Below are positions 35,657 to 43,406 of a DNA stretch of 64,000 nucleotides, in pieces. The notes under the pieces are model-generated. The model searched no databases. It saw only the letters and a program-made list of their open reading frames with translations, and was not told where the DNA came from. This DNA is from CAXXOK01 sp963666755. Its GTDB lineage: Bacteria; Bacillota; Clostridia; Christensenellales; Aristaeellaceae. Each line of letters begins with the position of its first letter. The stretch's first letter is position 1. A program made the position numbers and the translations under genes. The stretch lies in contig CAXXGW010000008.1 in the NCBI GenBank assembly GCA_963666755.2, positions 259,767 to 323,766 on the forward strand, given 5' to 3'.

Positions 35657-35980
35657 TCAGAACAGCTTTTCGCAGGCCTCGGCGGCCTTGCGGCAAGCCT
35701 TGGCGGTCTGGCCCAGTCGCAGATCCTTGTCGGCGTGCTGATCGCAGGCCTCGGCGCACCGCAGCGCGATCTCGGCCGTCACCTTGGCCACCAGATGATG
35801 CTGGCGCGAACTGCGCAACAGAAAATCGCTGGCGGTTTCGGTGATGTCGGCGGTATCCAGCAACAGCTGCACCAATTCCCATTCCGCACCGACACCGCTT
35901 TGCTGCATGCAGTGGATCGCGGCTTCGGTGCACAGGCGGTGCGCGCCGTCGCACGCATCGATGCAAGGCTTGAACGCCAT
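35657..35980 (-). CDS. DUF326/Csp-like cysteine-rich four-helix protein
   Basis: A 107-residue soluble protein with eight cysteines (C6, C10, C17, C24, C75, C79, C96, C103) placed along amphipathic helices, like the DUF326 family that includes bacterial copper storage proteins. It has fewer cysteines than Csp1/Csp3 and no signal peptide, so the capacity for copper binding is uncertain; a role in binding a small number of metal ions or in redox buffering is inferred. GGGAGGGATGA precedes the ATG. It lies 45 bp upstream of the PBP-like kinase on the same strand. Confidence 0.75.
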   Translation of the reverse strand: MAFKPCIDACDGAHRLCTEAAIHCMQQSGVGAEWELVQLLLDTADITETASDFLLRSSRQHHLVAKVTAEIALRCAEACDQHADKDLRLGQTAKACRKAAEACEKLF

Positions 35981-36253
35981 TTCATCCCTCCCTCAGGATT
36001 GTTTCCCGAAAAGGCTACGCCCCTGGCGGCGGGCGTCAACGGCCAAGGCATGACGATGCCGTGACCATCGCCGCCCTGCCCTCGGGAAACCGCTGTCAAG
36101 CGGCATCATCACGGACCGGCAATGCCGCCGCACGGCGCGGTTTACAAAGCATTCGCAAAATTTTTCCCATCCGTTGCAAGTGGCGCTGATTCCCGTTCAG
36201 AGGCGTGTGCTATACGAAGGTTTGTGGGGGAAACGGATTTCGGAACAAAAACC

Positions 36254-38788
36254 GTGGACGGGATCAAGTCACTTGGCATCCGGGCAAAGCTGATCATCAT
36301 CTTCGTGGTGATCAAGGTCATCCCGCTGGTGGCGCTGGCCCTGTTCGCCTGGAAAGGCCAGGTCTGGCTGGCCGAGCGGGTGTCCGAGAACGTGGTGCGC
36401 ATGACCCAGACCATGCGCGAGACGGTGGACGAGGTCGCCAACAGCACCACCCGCGCCGCCACCAAGGCGCTGGACGATTCCGCCCGCGAATCCCTGGAAC
36501 GGCTGACCACCGACACCGCCCGCAACGTGGCGGCGTTCCTGTATGACCGCGATTCCGACATCCGCTCGGCCGCGCTGCTGGAGCCGAACGAGGATGCCTA
36601 TCGCCGGTTCCTGAGCCAGCGCACCCGCAAGATCGAACGGGCACATCCCTGGGTACTGTCGCCCGACGGCAGCCAATGGGTGCCGGGCCCCGAGGCGGTG
36701 CCGCAATACGACCGCCCGCAGATGCAATCGTCCAACGAGGAAAACGCCCGCAACTTCAACTACCGCCAGGCGGATCAGGCTGCGGTGCTGGAGGAGCGCC
36801 CGCTGTTCCTGGAAATGACCTTCATCGGTCTGGACGGGCGCGAAAAGATCAAGGTGACCAATTCGCCGCTGATGGCGCACGACCTGCGCGACGTGTCGCG
36901 GCACGAGAACACCTTCGTCAAGGCCGAGACCTATTTCCCGGCGCTGAAGACGCTGAAGCCCGGCGACATCCATGTGTCCGACGTGATCGGCGCCTATGTG
37001 GGCTCACGCGTTATCGGCCCCTACACCCCGGCGGCGGCGGAAAAGCGCGGCATGGCGTTCGAGCCGGAAAAGGCCGCCTATGCCGGGACCGAGAACCCGG
37101 TCGGCCAGCGCTTCCGCGGCATCGTGCGCTGGGCCATGCCGGTGGTGCGCAACAATCAGGTGACCGGCTGGGTGACCCTGGCGCTGGACCATGACCACAT
37201 CATGGAAATCACCGACCACATCATGCCCACCGCCGACCGCTATTCGCCCATCGCCGATGCGCGGGCGGGCAATTACGCTTTCATCTGGGATTACAAGGGC
37301 CGCTCCATCGCCCATCCCCGCCATTATTTCCTGACCGGCTACGATCCCGAGACCGGCGAGCCCGCCACGCCGTGGATGGACCAGGATCTGTATGACCAGT
37401 GGCAGAAAAGCGGCAAAGCGGCCTGGGACTTCCTGGCCGAAATGCCGCCCTTCCACGAGCAATCCCTGAAGAAGAAGGGCGCCGCCGCGCAGATCAAGGC
37501 CGGGCAGTTGGGCATGGATTGCCGCTATCTGAACCATGCGCCGCAATGCACCGGCTGGATGGACCTGACCCGCGACGGCGGCTCGGGCTCGTTCGAGATT
37601 TTCTGGTCCGGCCTGTGGAAACTGACCACCGCCGCCGCCATTCCCTATTACACCGGCCCCTACGGCAACAGCCCGCGCGGCTTCGGCTTCGTCACCATCG
37701 GCGCCAACGTGGACGATTTCCATCGCGCTGCCACCGAATCGCGCGAATACGCCGATCAGGTGGTGATGCAGCGCGACATGGAATTGCAGGGGCACCTGGA
37801 CGGCGTCATGTCCATGATCGTCGATCAGGTCGAGCGCATGGCCCGCGACCTGACGGTGTCCACCGTGCTGATGGTCGTGCTGGTGATCCTGGTGGCGGTG
37901 TGGATGGCGTCGTTCCTGACCCGCCGCATCACCGCCGTCATCACCTCGATCCGCCTGTTCGAGGACGGCGATCTGGACCACCGCCTGCCAGCGCAAGGCA
38001 ATGACGAGATGGCGCGGCTGGCCGCATCCTTCAACGAAATGGCCGACCGCGTGCGCGAGTCCTTCGGCCGCCTGACCGAGGCCCGCGTCAACGCCGAGGA
38101 AGCCAGCCGCATGAAAAGCGAATTCCTGGCCAGCATGAGCCATGAATTGCGCACGCCCCTGAACGGCATCATCGGTTTCGCCGAATTGCTGCGCGACGAG
38201 GCCCATGACGACGAGGCGCGCGAGAACGCCGAGATCATCGAACGCAGCAGCCGCCATCTGCTGGAGCTGGTGAATTCCATTTTGGACATCGCCAAGATCG
38301 AAGCGGGCGAGATGGTGCTGGCGCGCAAGCCGGTGGACCCGCGCAAGGTGGCGGCCGAAGTGGCGGCGGTGCATCAGGCGACAGCAGCGGCCAAGGGATT
38401 GGGCTTCGTCCTGGCTATGGCCGACGACCTGCCCGAGACGCTGACCGCCGACCCCACCCGCCTGCGCCAGATTCTGCACAATCTGCTGAACAACGCGGTC
38501 AAGTTCACCGAAAAGGGTGAAGTGGAGCTGCGCATCGAGCGGGTCGGCCAGCGGGTGGCATTCCATGTGCGCGATACCGGCCCCGGCATTCCTGACGACA
38601 TGCAGGACAAGATCTTCGAAAAGTTCCGTCAGGTGGATGCGTTCCTCACCCGATCGCATGGCGGCACCGGTCTGGGCTTGACCTTGGCCCGTCACTTGGT
38701 GGAACTGATGGGGGGCACCATGGATTTGCAATCCAAGGTGGGAGAGGGCAGCACGTTCACGTTCACCCTGCCGCTGTCGGCCGGGTGA
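36254..38788 (+). CDS. Membrane sensor histidine kinase with large periplasmic Cache-like domain
   Basis: About 844 residues. The first membrane segment (AKLIIIFVVIKVIPLVALALFAW) is near residues 11-32, followed by a periplasmic sensor of about 500 residues with Cache-like features (NYAFIWDYKGRSIAHPRHYF) and a possible disulfide pair (DCRYLNHAPQC). A second membrane segment near residue 540 is followed by HAMP, a HisKA domain with the H-box SHELRTPLNGIIGF, and HATPase (NNAVKFTEKG, DTGPGIP, GGTGLGLTLA). Start choice: GTG at 36254 begins just before the first membrane segment and has a weak GGA nine bases upstream; GTG at 36224 or ATG at 36122 are possible, but that stretch is AT-richer and looks non-coding. 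First gene of a kinase - receiver - Cache - receiver operon. Confidence 0.9.
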   Translation: MDGIKSLGIRAKLIIIFVVIKVIPLVALALFAWKGQVWLAERVSENVVRMTQTMRETVDEVANSTTRAATKALDDSARESLERLTTDTARNVAAFLYDRDSDIRSAALLEPNEDAYRRFLSQRTRKIERAHPWVLSPDGSQWVPGPEAVPQYDRPQMQSSNEENARNFNYRQADQAAVLEERPLFLEMTFIGLDGREKIKVTNSPLMAHDLRDVSRHENTFVKAETYFPALKTLKPGDIHVSDVIGAYVGSRVIGPYTPAAAEKRGMAFEPEKAAYAGTENPVGQRFRGIVRWAMPVVRNNQVTGWVTLALDHDHIMEITDHIMPTADRYSPIADARAGNYAFIWDYKGRSIAHPRHYFLTGYDPETGEPATPWMDQDLYDQWQKSGKAAWDFLAEMPPFHEQSLKKKGAAAQIKAGQLGMDCRYLNHAPQCTGWMDLTRDGGSGSFEIFWSGLWKLTTAAAIPYYTGPYGNSPRGFGFVTIGANVDDFHRAATESREYADQVVMQRDMELQGHLDGVMSMIVDQVERMARDLTVSTVLMVVLVILVAVWMASFLTRRITAVITSIRLFEDGDLDHRLPAQGNDEMARLAASFNEMADRVRESFGRLTEARVNAEEASRMKSEFLASMSHELRTPLNGIIGFAELLRDEAHDDEARENAEIIERSSRHLLELVNSILDIAKIEAGEMVLARKPVDPRKVAAEVAAVHQATAAAKGLGFVLAMADDLPETLTADPTRLRQILHNLLNNAVKFTEKGEVELRIERVGQRVAFHVRDTGPGIPDDMQDKIFEKFRQVDAFLTRSHGGTGLGLTLARHLVELMGGTMDLQSKVGEGSTFTFTLPLSAG

Positions 38789-38804
38789 GGGGAAGGGGAA
38801 AGCC

Positions 38805-39185
38805 ATGAGATCGGCACTGGTGGTCGACGACAACGAGGTCAACCGCATCCTGGTCAGCCGTTTCCTGACCAAGATGGGCTGGCAGGTGGCCAACGCCGAG
38901 GACGGCGATCAGGCCCTGGCATGGATGGCCGGCAATGCCGCCGAGCTGATCCTGCTGGACATCTCCATGCCCACCATCAGCGGTGACGAAGTTTGCCGCA
39001 AGGCGCGGGCGGAAGGGTTGGACAAGGGCGCCAAGCTGGTGGCCTACACCGCCCACGCCATGCCCGAGGAGCGCGAGCAATTCCTGGCCTGCGGCTTCGA
39101 CGCCATCCTGGTCAAGCCGGTGTCCCGGCAGGCCGTGGCCGAATTGCTGGTGGATCTGGGCCTGGGCGAACAGGGAGCGGCATGA
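38805..39185 (+). CDS. Single-domain response regulator
   Basis: A 126-residue receiver with the acidic pair DD at residues 8-9, the phospho-acceptor in LILLDISMP (D53), T/S in YTAHAMPEE and the K in LVKPVS. No output domain. It follows the sensor kinase by 16 bp and should be its phosphorylation target, as in detached hybrid kinases. The stop overlaps the ATG of the Cache gene (ATGA). Confidence 0.92.
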   Translation: MRSALVVDDNEVNRILVSRFLTKMGWQVANAEDGDQALAWMAGNAAELILLDISMPTISGDEVCRKARAEGLDKGAKLVAYTAHAMPEEREQFLACGFDAILVKPVSRQAVAELLVDLGLGEQGAA

Positions 39186-39661
39186 TGAACCGACGCGGAA
39201 TACTGGCCTTGGCCCCAGGCGCACTGCTGGCGGGCGCGCTGCTGGCGGGCGCGTTGCCTGCGGCCGCCGTCGAGAAACCCACCGGCGATCAGGTCAGGGA
39301 CCTGACGCTGGAAGCCGCCACGCTGCTGCAAAACCGCGACCTGGAACAGGCGCGCCGCACCTTCCACGGCGACGGCCCCTTCCGCTTTGGCGAAATCTAC
39401 GTCAACGTCATCGACGGCAACGGCACCTGGCTGGTCTATCCGCCCAATCCCAAGCACGAAGGCAAGTCGGTGCTGAACGTGCGCGACGCCGACGGCAAGC
39501 TGCTGGTGCAGGACATCATCCGCACGGCCCGCGACAAGGGCGAGGGCTGGGTGGAATACCGCTGGCTCAATCCGGTCAGCAACCGCATCGAACCCAAACT
39601 GACCTATGTGAAACAGGTGCCGGGCAAAGACATGATCGTCTATGTCGGCATGTATCGATAA
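39182..39661 (+). CDS. Secreted single-Cache-domain protein
   Basis: A 159-residue exported protein with a signal peptide (MNRRGILALAPGALLAGALLAGALPAAA in parts, residues 2-28). The mature part is a single small Cache (sCache_2) domain: GEIYVNVIDGNGTWLVYP and GEGWVEYRWLNPVSNRIEPK. It has no anchor, so it would be a free periplasmic ligand-binding protein. Because it is encoded inside a sensor kinase operon it may deliver a ligand to that kinase (inference). A paralogue lies at 53613-54083 beside a chemoreceptor. ATG at 39182 (overlapping the preceding stop) or 39185. Confidence 0.85.
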   Translation: MMNRRGILALAPGALLAGALLAGALPAAAVEKPTGDQVRDLTLEAATLLQNRDLEQARRTFHGDGPFRFGEIYVNVIDGNGTWLVYPPNPKHEGKSVLNVRDADGKLLVQDIIRTARDKGEGWVEYRWLNPVSNRIEPKLTYVKQVPGKDMIVYVGMYR

Positions 39662-39672
39662 GGAGGCGACCG

Positions 39673-40086
39673 ATGAGCGAGCATCCCGGCCTCGGCGAGT
39701 GGATCGCCGGCAAGAAGTTCCTGGTGGTGGAAGACGTGGACACCTCGCGCATGCTGGTGTCCGGCCTGCTGCGCGGCCTGGGCGTCCATTGGGTGACCAC
39801 CGCCGTCAATGGCGAGGACGCGCTGGAGAAGATCGAGAAGCGCGGTGTTCCCGACATCATCATCTGCGATTGGGTGATGCCCGGCATGGACGGGCTGGCG
39901 CTGCTGAGCGTGGTCAAGGAACTGCACCCCGCAGTGCGGTTCGTCATGCTGACCGGCCAGACCGACGCCGAGCATGTGCGCCAGGCCGCCTATCTGAAGG
40001 TGGACGGTTATGTGGCCAAGCCGTTCTCGCGCCAGGCCCTGGTGGATACGTTGACCAAGCTGATGCAAAAGGAACAGGGGGCCTAA
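39673..40086 (+). CDS. Single-domain response regulator
   Basis: A 137-residue receiver domain with an acidic pair ED in VVEDVDTSR, the phospho-acceptor in IIICDWVMPGMDG, T in MLTGQTD and K in VAKPFSR. The sequence is CheY-like and carries no output domain. AAGGAGGCGACCG gives a very strong ribosome site. Last gene of the kinase operon, ending inside the arm of an intrinsic terminator. Confidence 0.92.
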   Translation: MSEHPGLGEWIAGKKFLVVEDVDTSRMLVSGLLRGLGVHWVTTAVNGEDALEKIEKRGVPDIIICDWVMPGMDGLALLSVVKELHPAVRFVMLTGQTDAEHVRQAAYLKVDGYVAKPFSRQALVDTLTKLMQKEQGA

Positions 40087-40106
40087 GGCCCCCTGGTCTT
40101 TTTCTC
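40075..40106 (+). terminator. Intrinsic terminator of the kinase-receiver operon
   Basis: CAGGGGGCC (40075-40083), loop TAA (the stop codon), GGCCCCCTG (40087-40095), then GGTCTTTTTC. Perfect nine-base stem with a U-run. Confidence 0.85.
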
Positions 40107-40110
40107 ACAC

Positions 40111-40136
40111 CACCCGGTCAATGAATTGACCGGGTG
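40111..40136. repeat. Inverted repeat between convergent genes
   Basis: CACCCGGTCAAT and its complement ATTGACCGGGTG sit almost back to back, 21 bases from the thyX stop. It is a strong hairpin on either strand, without a clear U-run; possibly the leftward terminator for thyX. Confidence 0.45.
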
Positions 40137-40157
40137 TGTTGTCCCTCGCCACCGGGC

Positions 40158-41102
40158 TTACACCCCGAAGCGCGTCTGGAACTCGCGGATTTCGCGCTTG
40201 GTCATGCCGTAGGCCTCGCCGTCGGTCACGCTGGCCTTGCCCGCCAGCATGTCGCGCAGCAGGGCGATTTCCATGCGGCTGACGCGGGCGGCATCCAGCT
40301 GGTAATCGCGGAACGCCTCGGTGGTCACCGGCACCCAATCGGCCATGATTTCCAGAATCTTGTCGGCGAAGACGCGGATTTCATACTGGGCGTGCACGTC
40401 GGCGCGCAGGCGCAGGAAGTGCATCAGATTGTGCAGGTTGGTCTGCCAGTACATCTGGGTATAGGCCGACACCGGCAGGCCGATGCGGGCCAGTTCGCGG
40501 GCGATGCCGATGCCGTCCTCTTCCAGGGCCTTGCCCTCTTCGTCGGCATTCAGCAGCTTGTGATAGGTGTCGAAGCTGCGCACCGCGTCCTCGCGCAACA
40601 GCCGCAGCACCTCGGCCGCCTGCTCCGGGGTCAGGGTATCGCCACGGCCCTGCTTGTTGTCCTTGGACTGCACCGCCAGCTGCGCCGGATCGGGCATGTA
40701 GAACTCGTCGGGCATGATGGAATAGCGCGCCGAGTATTCGTTCAGGCTGGCAGTGCGGTGGCGCACCCACTGGCGCATGACGAAGATCGGCAGCTTGACG
40801 TGCAGCTTGATGACGCAGCCCTCGAACGGGCTGGTGTGCAGGTGACGCATCAGATAGCGCAGCAGGGCGCGGTCGTCGGCCAGGCTCTTGGTGCCCTTGC
40901 CATAGCTCATGCGGGCCATCTGCAAGACCGAGACATCGTCGCCCATGTAGTCCTTGACGGCGATGAAGCCGTGGTCGAGGACCGGGTGATAGACATTGAG
41001 GTGCTTTTCCATGCCATCGGCCACCGGGCGGAAGGTGGCGGCCTGCTCGCGCACCGGCGCGTCGGCGGAGATGGGTTCGGGGCGGTCTTGGTCGGCGGCC
41101 AT
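40158..41102 (-). CDS. thyX: FAD-dependent thymidylate synthase
   Basis: A 314-residue ThyX, which makes dTMP from dUMP using methylene-tetrahydrofolate and FAD. The signature RHRTASLNE occurs at residues 114-122, followed by SARYS. I chose the ATG at 41102, which has AGGTGA six bases upstream; the frame stays open 19 codons further. ThyX without ThyA nearby is common in alphaproteobacteria. Confidence 0.96.
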   Translation of the reverse strand: MAADQDRPEPISADAPVREQAATFRPVADGMEKHLNVYHPVLDHGFIAVKDYMGDDVSVLQMARMSYGKGTKSLADDRALLRYLMRHLHTSPFEGCVIKLHVKLPIFVMRQWVRHRTASLNEYSARYSIMPDEFYMPDPAQLAVQSKDNKQGRGDTLTPEQAAEVLRLLREDAVRSFDTYHKLLNADEEGKALEEDGIGIARELARIGLPVSAYTQMYWQTNLHNLMHFLRLRADVHAQYEIRVFADKILEIMADWVPVTTEAFRDYQLDAARVSRMEIALLRDMLAGKASVTDGEAYGMTKREIREFQTRFGV

Positions 41103-41139
41103 GGGAATCACCTGATGCGGAAAGTTCGCGCGGCTTATA

Positions 41140-41592
41140 TCACGGTCGGGCGCCGCCATACAGGGTCACCGCGCGGGCGCGGAAACGGTCGATGATCTTG
41201 CGCGTCGCCTCGGGCATGGCCAGCCGGGCCAGACCGTGCAGCAATGGGCTGATCAGGCTGATGTCGTAATGGGCCTCGACCCGGCAGCCGCCGCCGGGCA
41301 GCGGCGCGAACCGCCATTCCAGCCGGAAGGCACGGAACGGCAGGTCGGTGCTGGTGATTTCCAGGGCGTGGGGAGGGTTGGGCCGGGCCTGGGTGCGGAA
41401 CATCGCGTCCAGCGGGCCGCCGCCGAAATGGTTCTCGACCCGCCAGACATCACCGTCGCGTGACAGGACACGGGCCGCGCGGCACCAGGGAATGAATTCC
41501 GGGTAGCGTTCGATATCGGCGGCCAGGGCGAACATCTGTTCGCAGGAGAAAGCGGCGAAATCCGCCGCCACCCGGCCGCTGACCCCCGCCAT
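41140..41592 (-). CDS. RatA/CoQ10-type START-domain protein
   Basis: A 150-residue START/polyketide-cyclase fold protein (FALAADIERYPEFIPWCRAARVL near residues 20-42; C-terminal helix PEATRKIIDRFRARAV). This is the family of CoQ10 ubiquinone-binding proteins and E. coli RatA. In an alphaproteobacterium a role in ubiquinone handling is more likely than ribosome toxicity, but the sequence cannot decide. The ATG overlaps the stop of the cyclic-nucleotide-binding gene by one base (TGATG). Confidence 0.85.
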   Translation of the reverse strand: MAGVSGRVAADFAAFSCEQMFALAADIERYPEFIPWCRAARVLSRDGDVWRVENHFGGGPLDAMFRTQARPNPPHALEITSTDLPFRAFRLEWRFAPLPGGGCRVEAHYDISLISPLLHGLARLAMPEATRKIIDRFRARAVTLYGGARP

Positions 41593-41936
41593 CAGCGGGT
41601 CAGGTTGCGGATATTGCGGACGAAGATATTCAACAGGCCGCGGATGAACGGATCGGATTTCGCCAGTTTTTCGCGGAACGCGTCGCGGCCGATGATCACC
41701 ACCGACACATCGGTCAGCGCCTTGGCGGTAGCCATGCGCGGCTGGTCATCCACCAGCGCCATCTCGCCAAACAGCTCGCCCTTGGTCAGGGTTGCCAGCA
41801 TCAGCCCGTTCTTGCTGATCTCGACGCTGCCTTCCTGGATCAGATAGGCGCGGTCGCCGCTGTCGCCTTCCTTGAAAACGTTCTGCCCCGCATAGAATAC
41901 CTTGCGTTCGAGAACCCGTCCCTTCTCCAGAGCCAT
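41592..41936 (-). CDS. Small cyclic nucleotide-binding domain protein
   Basis: A 114-residue protein that is a single cNMP-binding (CAP effector) domain: GQNVFKEGDSGDRAYLIQEG, GELFGEMALVDDQPRMATAKA. The phosphate-binding cassette (GEMALVDDQPRMA) has the Glu and the Arg needed for cyclic-nucleotide binding, though the usual pre-cassette Gly-Glu pattern varies widely. There is no helix-turn-helix, so it is not a classical regulator. Probably binds cAMP or cGMP and acts on a partner. Co-transcribed with the START protein. Confidence 0.88.
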   Translation of the reverse strand: MALEKGRVLERKVFYAGQNVFKEGDSGDRAYLIQEGSVEISKNGLMLATLTKGELFGEMALVDDQPRMATAKALTDVSVVIIGRDAFREKLAKSDPFIRGLLNIFVRNIRNLTR

Positions 41937-42103
41937 GCTCGCTCTCCCTACCCACCTGTCGGACTGACTTTAGGCACAGATGGGACGGAAGTCACCCCTA
42001 GCGTGTAACTTAATCGGACGATCATTGTTGCGTCCTACATCGACAGCACGCAGGCCAGTGATTACACTTGTCCCATGACTTCAGCTTGTCCGTTCAATAC
42101 CTG

Positions 42104-42610
42104 ATGGCCGCGCCGCCCCTGACCGAGGCCGTTCGTGAACGGCTGCTGATCCGGTTGCGCGCCCTGATGGCGCGCACCGTCGCCAACGGCTGCACCGCTG
42201 AGGAAGAGATGGCGGCGGCGCGCATGGTTGGCAAGGTGGCGGCACAATTGGACGGCGGCGTCCCGCCCGAGCCCGAACCGCAAACGCCCGCCAAACCCTG
42301 GGCGCAGGCCGAACGGAATTCGGCCGGGTATCAGGAAATCCTGGAAAAGAACACCGCCGAGACATTGCTGAAGGCGGCGGTGCAGGAACTGGCGCTGAAC
42401 CACATCAACACCGTCAGCCCGCCGCGCCGCAAGATCGCGGGCGAGCCGACCGAACGGGTGCGCATCCACGATCTGCTGGAGCCCCATCTCGGCATGATGC
42501 TCAGCACCGCCACCACCCGCATGGGGCGGCAGATTTTGCGGCAGGTCATCGACGAATTGATCTACGAAGGCGCCCTGCCCCCCTGGCTGGACCTGCCCAT
42601 CGGGCGTTAG
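42104..42610 (+). CDS. DUF2786-like protein
   Basis: A 168-residue cytoplasmic protein. The first half resembles DUF2786 (LIRLRALMARTVANGCTAEEEMAAARMVGKV, residues 10-40), the second half (KNTAETLLKAAVQEL..., GRQILRQVIDELIYEGALPPWL) is helical and unassigned. Start uncertain: ATG at 42104 fits the domain boundary but lacks a ribosome site; TTG at 42068 in the same frame is possible. Its stop overlaps the stop of the convergent CAT-like gene by two bases. Confidence 0.7.
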   Translation: MAAPPLTEAVRERLLIRLRALMARTVANGCTAEEEMAAARMVGKVAAQLDGGVPPEPEPQTPAKPWAQAERNSAGYQEILEKNTAETLLKAAVQELALNHINTVSPPRRKIAGEPTERVRIHDLLEPHLGMMLSTATTRMGRQILRQVIDELIYEGALPPWLDLPIGR

Positions 42611-43302
42611 CTTGTGGACAGGCGCCCCTGGAAGTCAGCCAGCAACTGATCCAGCACATAGGGGTCGGTGCAGGCGTGGTGCAGATGCGCCACCAGCGGG
42701 ATCATCATGCGCCCGTCCTGCTGATAGCGCTGGCCGAAATAGAAAAAGCTCTGCCCAACCATCTGGTCGGGGCGCCAATGCAGGGTCATGCCGGTGAAGC
42801 GCAGATTGGGCAGATTGCCGACGAAATGCGCCAAGGTGAAAATCTCGGGTTCCGAGGACGGCGCATCGGGCGAACGGGCCAGGGCCAGTTGCGCCTGATA
42901 GGCGGCAACGAAATCCGCATAATCCAGGCCGTAAACGTCTTCCAGCACCAACGACTGAAAACGGGCGTCGCCGCCCACCGCCACCGGCACGAACAGCGGC
43001 GGATTGTCCACCCGATACCATTGGCCGCCGACCTTGCGCAGATTGAACGACGGATGGGCGGCCAGACTGCGCAGCAGATGCCAGACCAGAAAGGCGAAGA
43101 ACGACACGGCGGGCTCACCCCGCTGCCGCATCGCCTCGTAGCGTTGCCACCCGGCGGTGACGTCCAATTGCAGCGTCAAATCCACATGGGGATTCTGGCC
43201 GCCATCATTGCCGAAGAAATTCAGCGACCACCCCAGCCAGCCGGGCTGATCGGCGGGGTTGACGGGGTGGGGGCGAAAGCGAGGCGAAACGGCGTGGGTC
43301 AT
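42607..43302 (-). CDS. Chloramphenicol acetyltransferase-like protein
   Basis: A 231-residue protein of the trimeric CAT superfamily. It has the N-terminal PHVDLTLQLDVT strand, FFAFLVWHLLRSLAAHPSFNLR, and the C-terminal histidine motif AHLHHACTDPYVLDQLL, matching the family's HHxxxDG with G changed to P. True drug-inactivating CAT enzymes keep DG, so the substrate is unknown and antibiotic resistance should not be assumed. Single gene in a convergent arrangement with the DUF2786-like gene. Confidence 0.8.
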   Translation of the reverse strand: MTHAVSPRFRPHPVNPADQPGWLGWSLNFFGNDGGQNPHVDLTLQLDVTAGWQRYEAMRQRGEPAVSFFAFLVWHLLRSLAAHPSFNLRKVGGQWYRVDNPPLFVPVAVGGDARFQSLVLEDVYGLDYADFVAAYQAQLALARSPDAPSSEPEIFTLAHFVGNLPNLRFTGMTLHWRPDQMVGQSFFYFGQRYQQDGRMMIPLVAHLHHACTDPYVLDQLLADFQGRLSTS

Positions 43303-43345
43303 GGCCCCCGTGCTATCGGCAAAGCGGCCTTGCGGTCAAGGCAGC

Positions 43346-43376
43346 AAAAAAACGGCCGCCGGTTGCCCGGCGGCCG
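43346..43376 (-). terminator. Intrinsic terminator of the malyl-CoA lyase gene
   Basis: On the minus strand CGGCCGCCGG, loop GCAA, CCGGCGGCCG (hairpin 43376-43353) followed by TTTTTTT (43352-43346). A textbook Rho-independent terminator 30 bases after the lyase stop. Confidence 0.9.
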
Positions 43377-43406
43377 CAAGGGATTTCCCACTGAGGCACG
43401 GGGAAT

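Noticed and set aside
36122..36253. Extension of the sensor kinase to an ATG at 36122
   Set aside because: The added 44 codons are AT-richer, have no ribosome site and look like promoter DNA; the membrane segment begins right after the GTG at 36254.
41140..41592. Toxin gene of a RatA-RatB toxin-antitoxin pair
   Set aside because: The neighbouring gene is a cNMP-binding domain, not RatB; the family in alphaproteobacteria is mostly CoQ10-like.
42607..43302. Acquired chloramphenicol resistance gene
   Set aside because: Base composition matches its neighbours, no mobile element is near, and the catalytic motif differs from drug-inactivating CAT.
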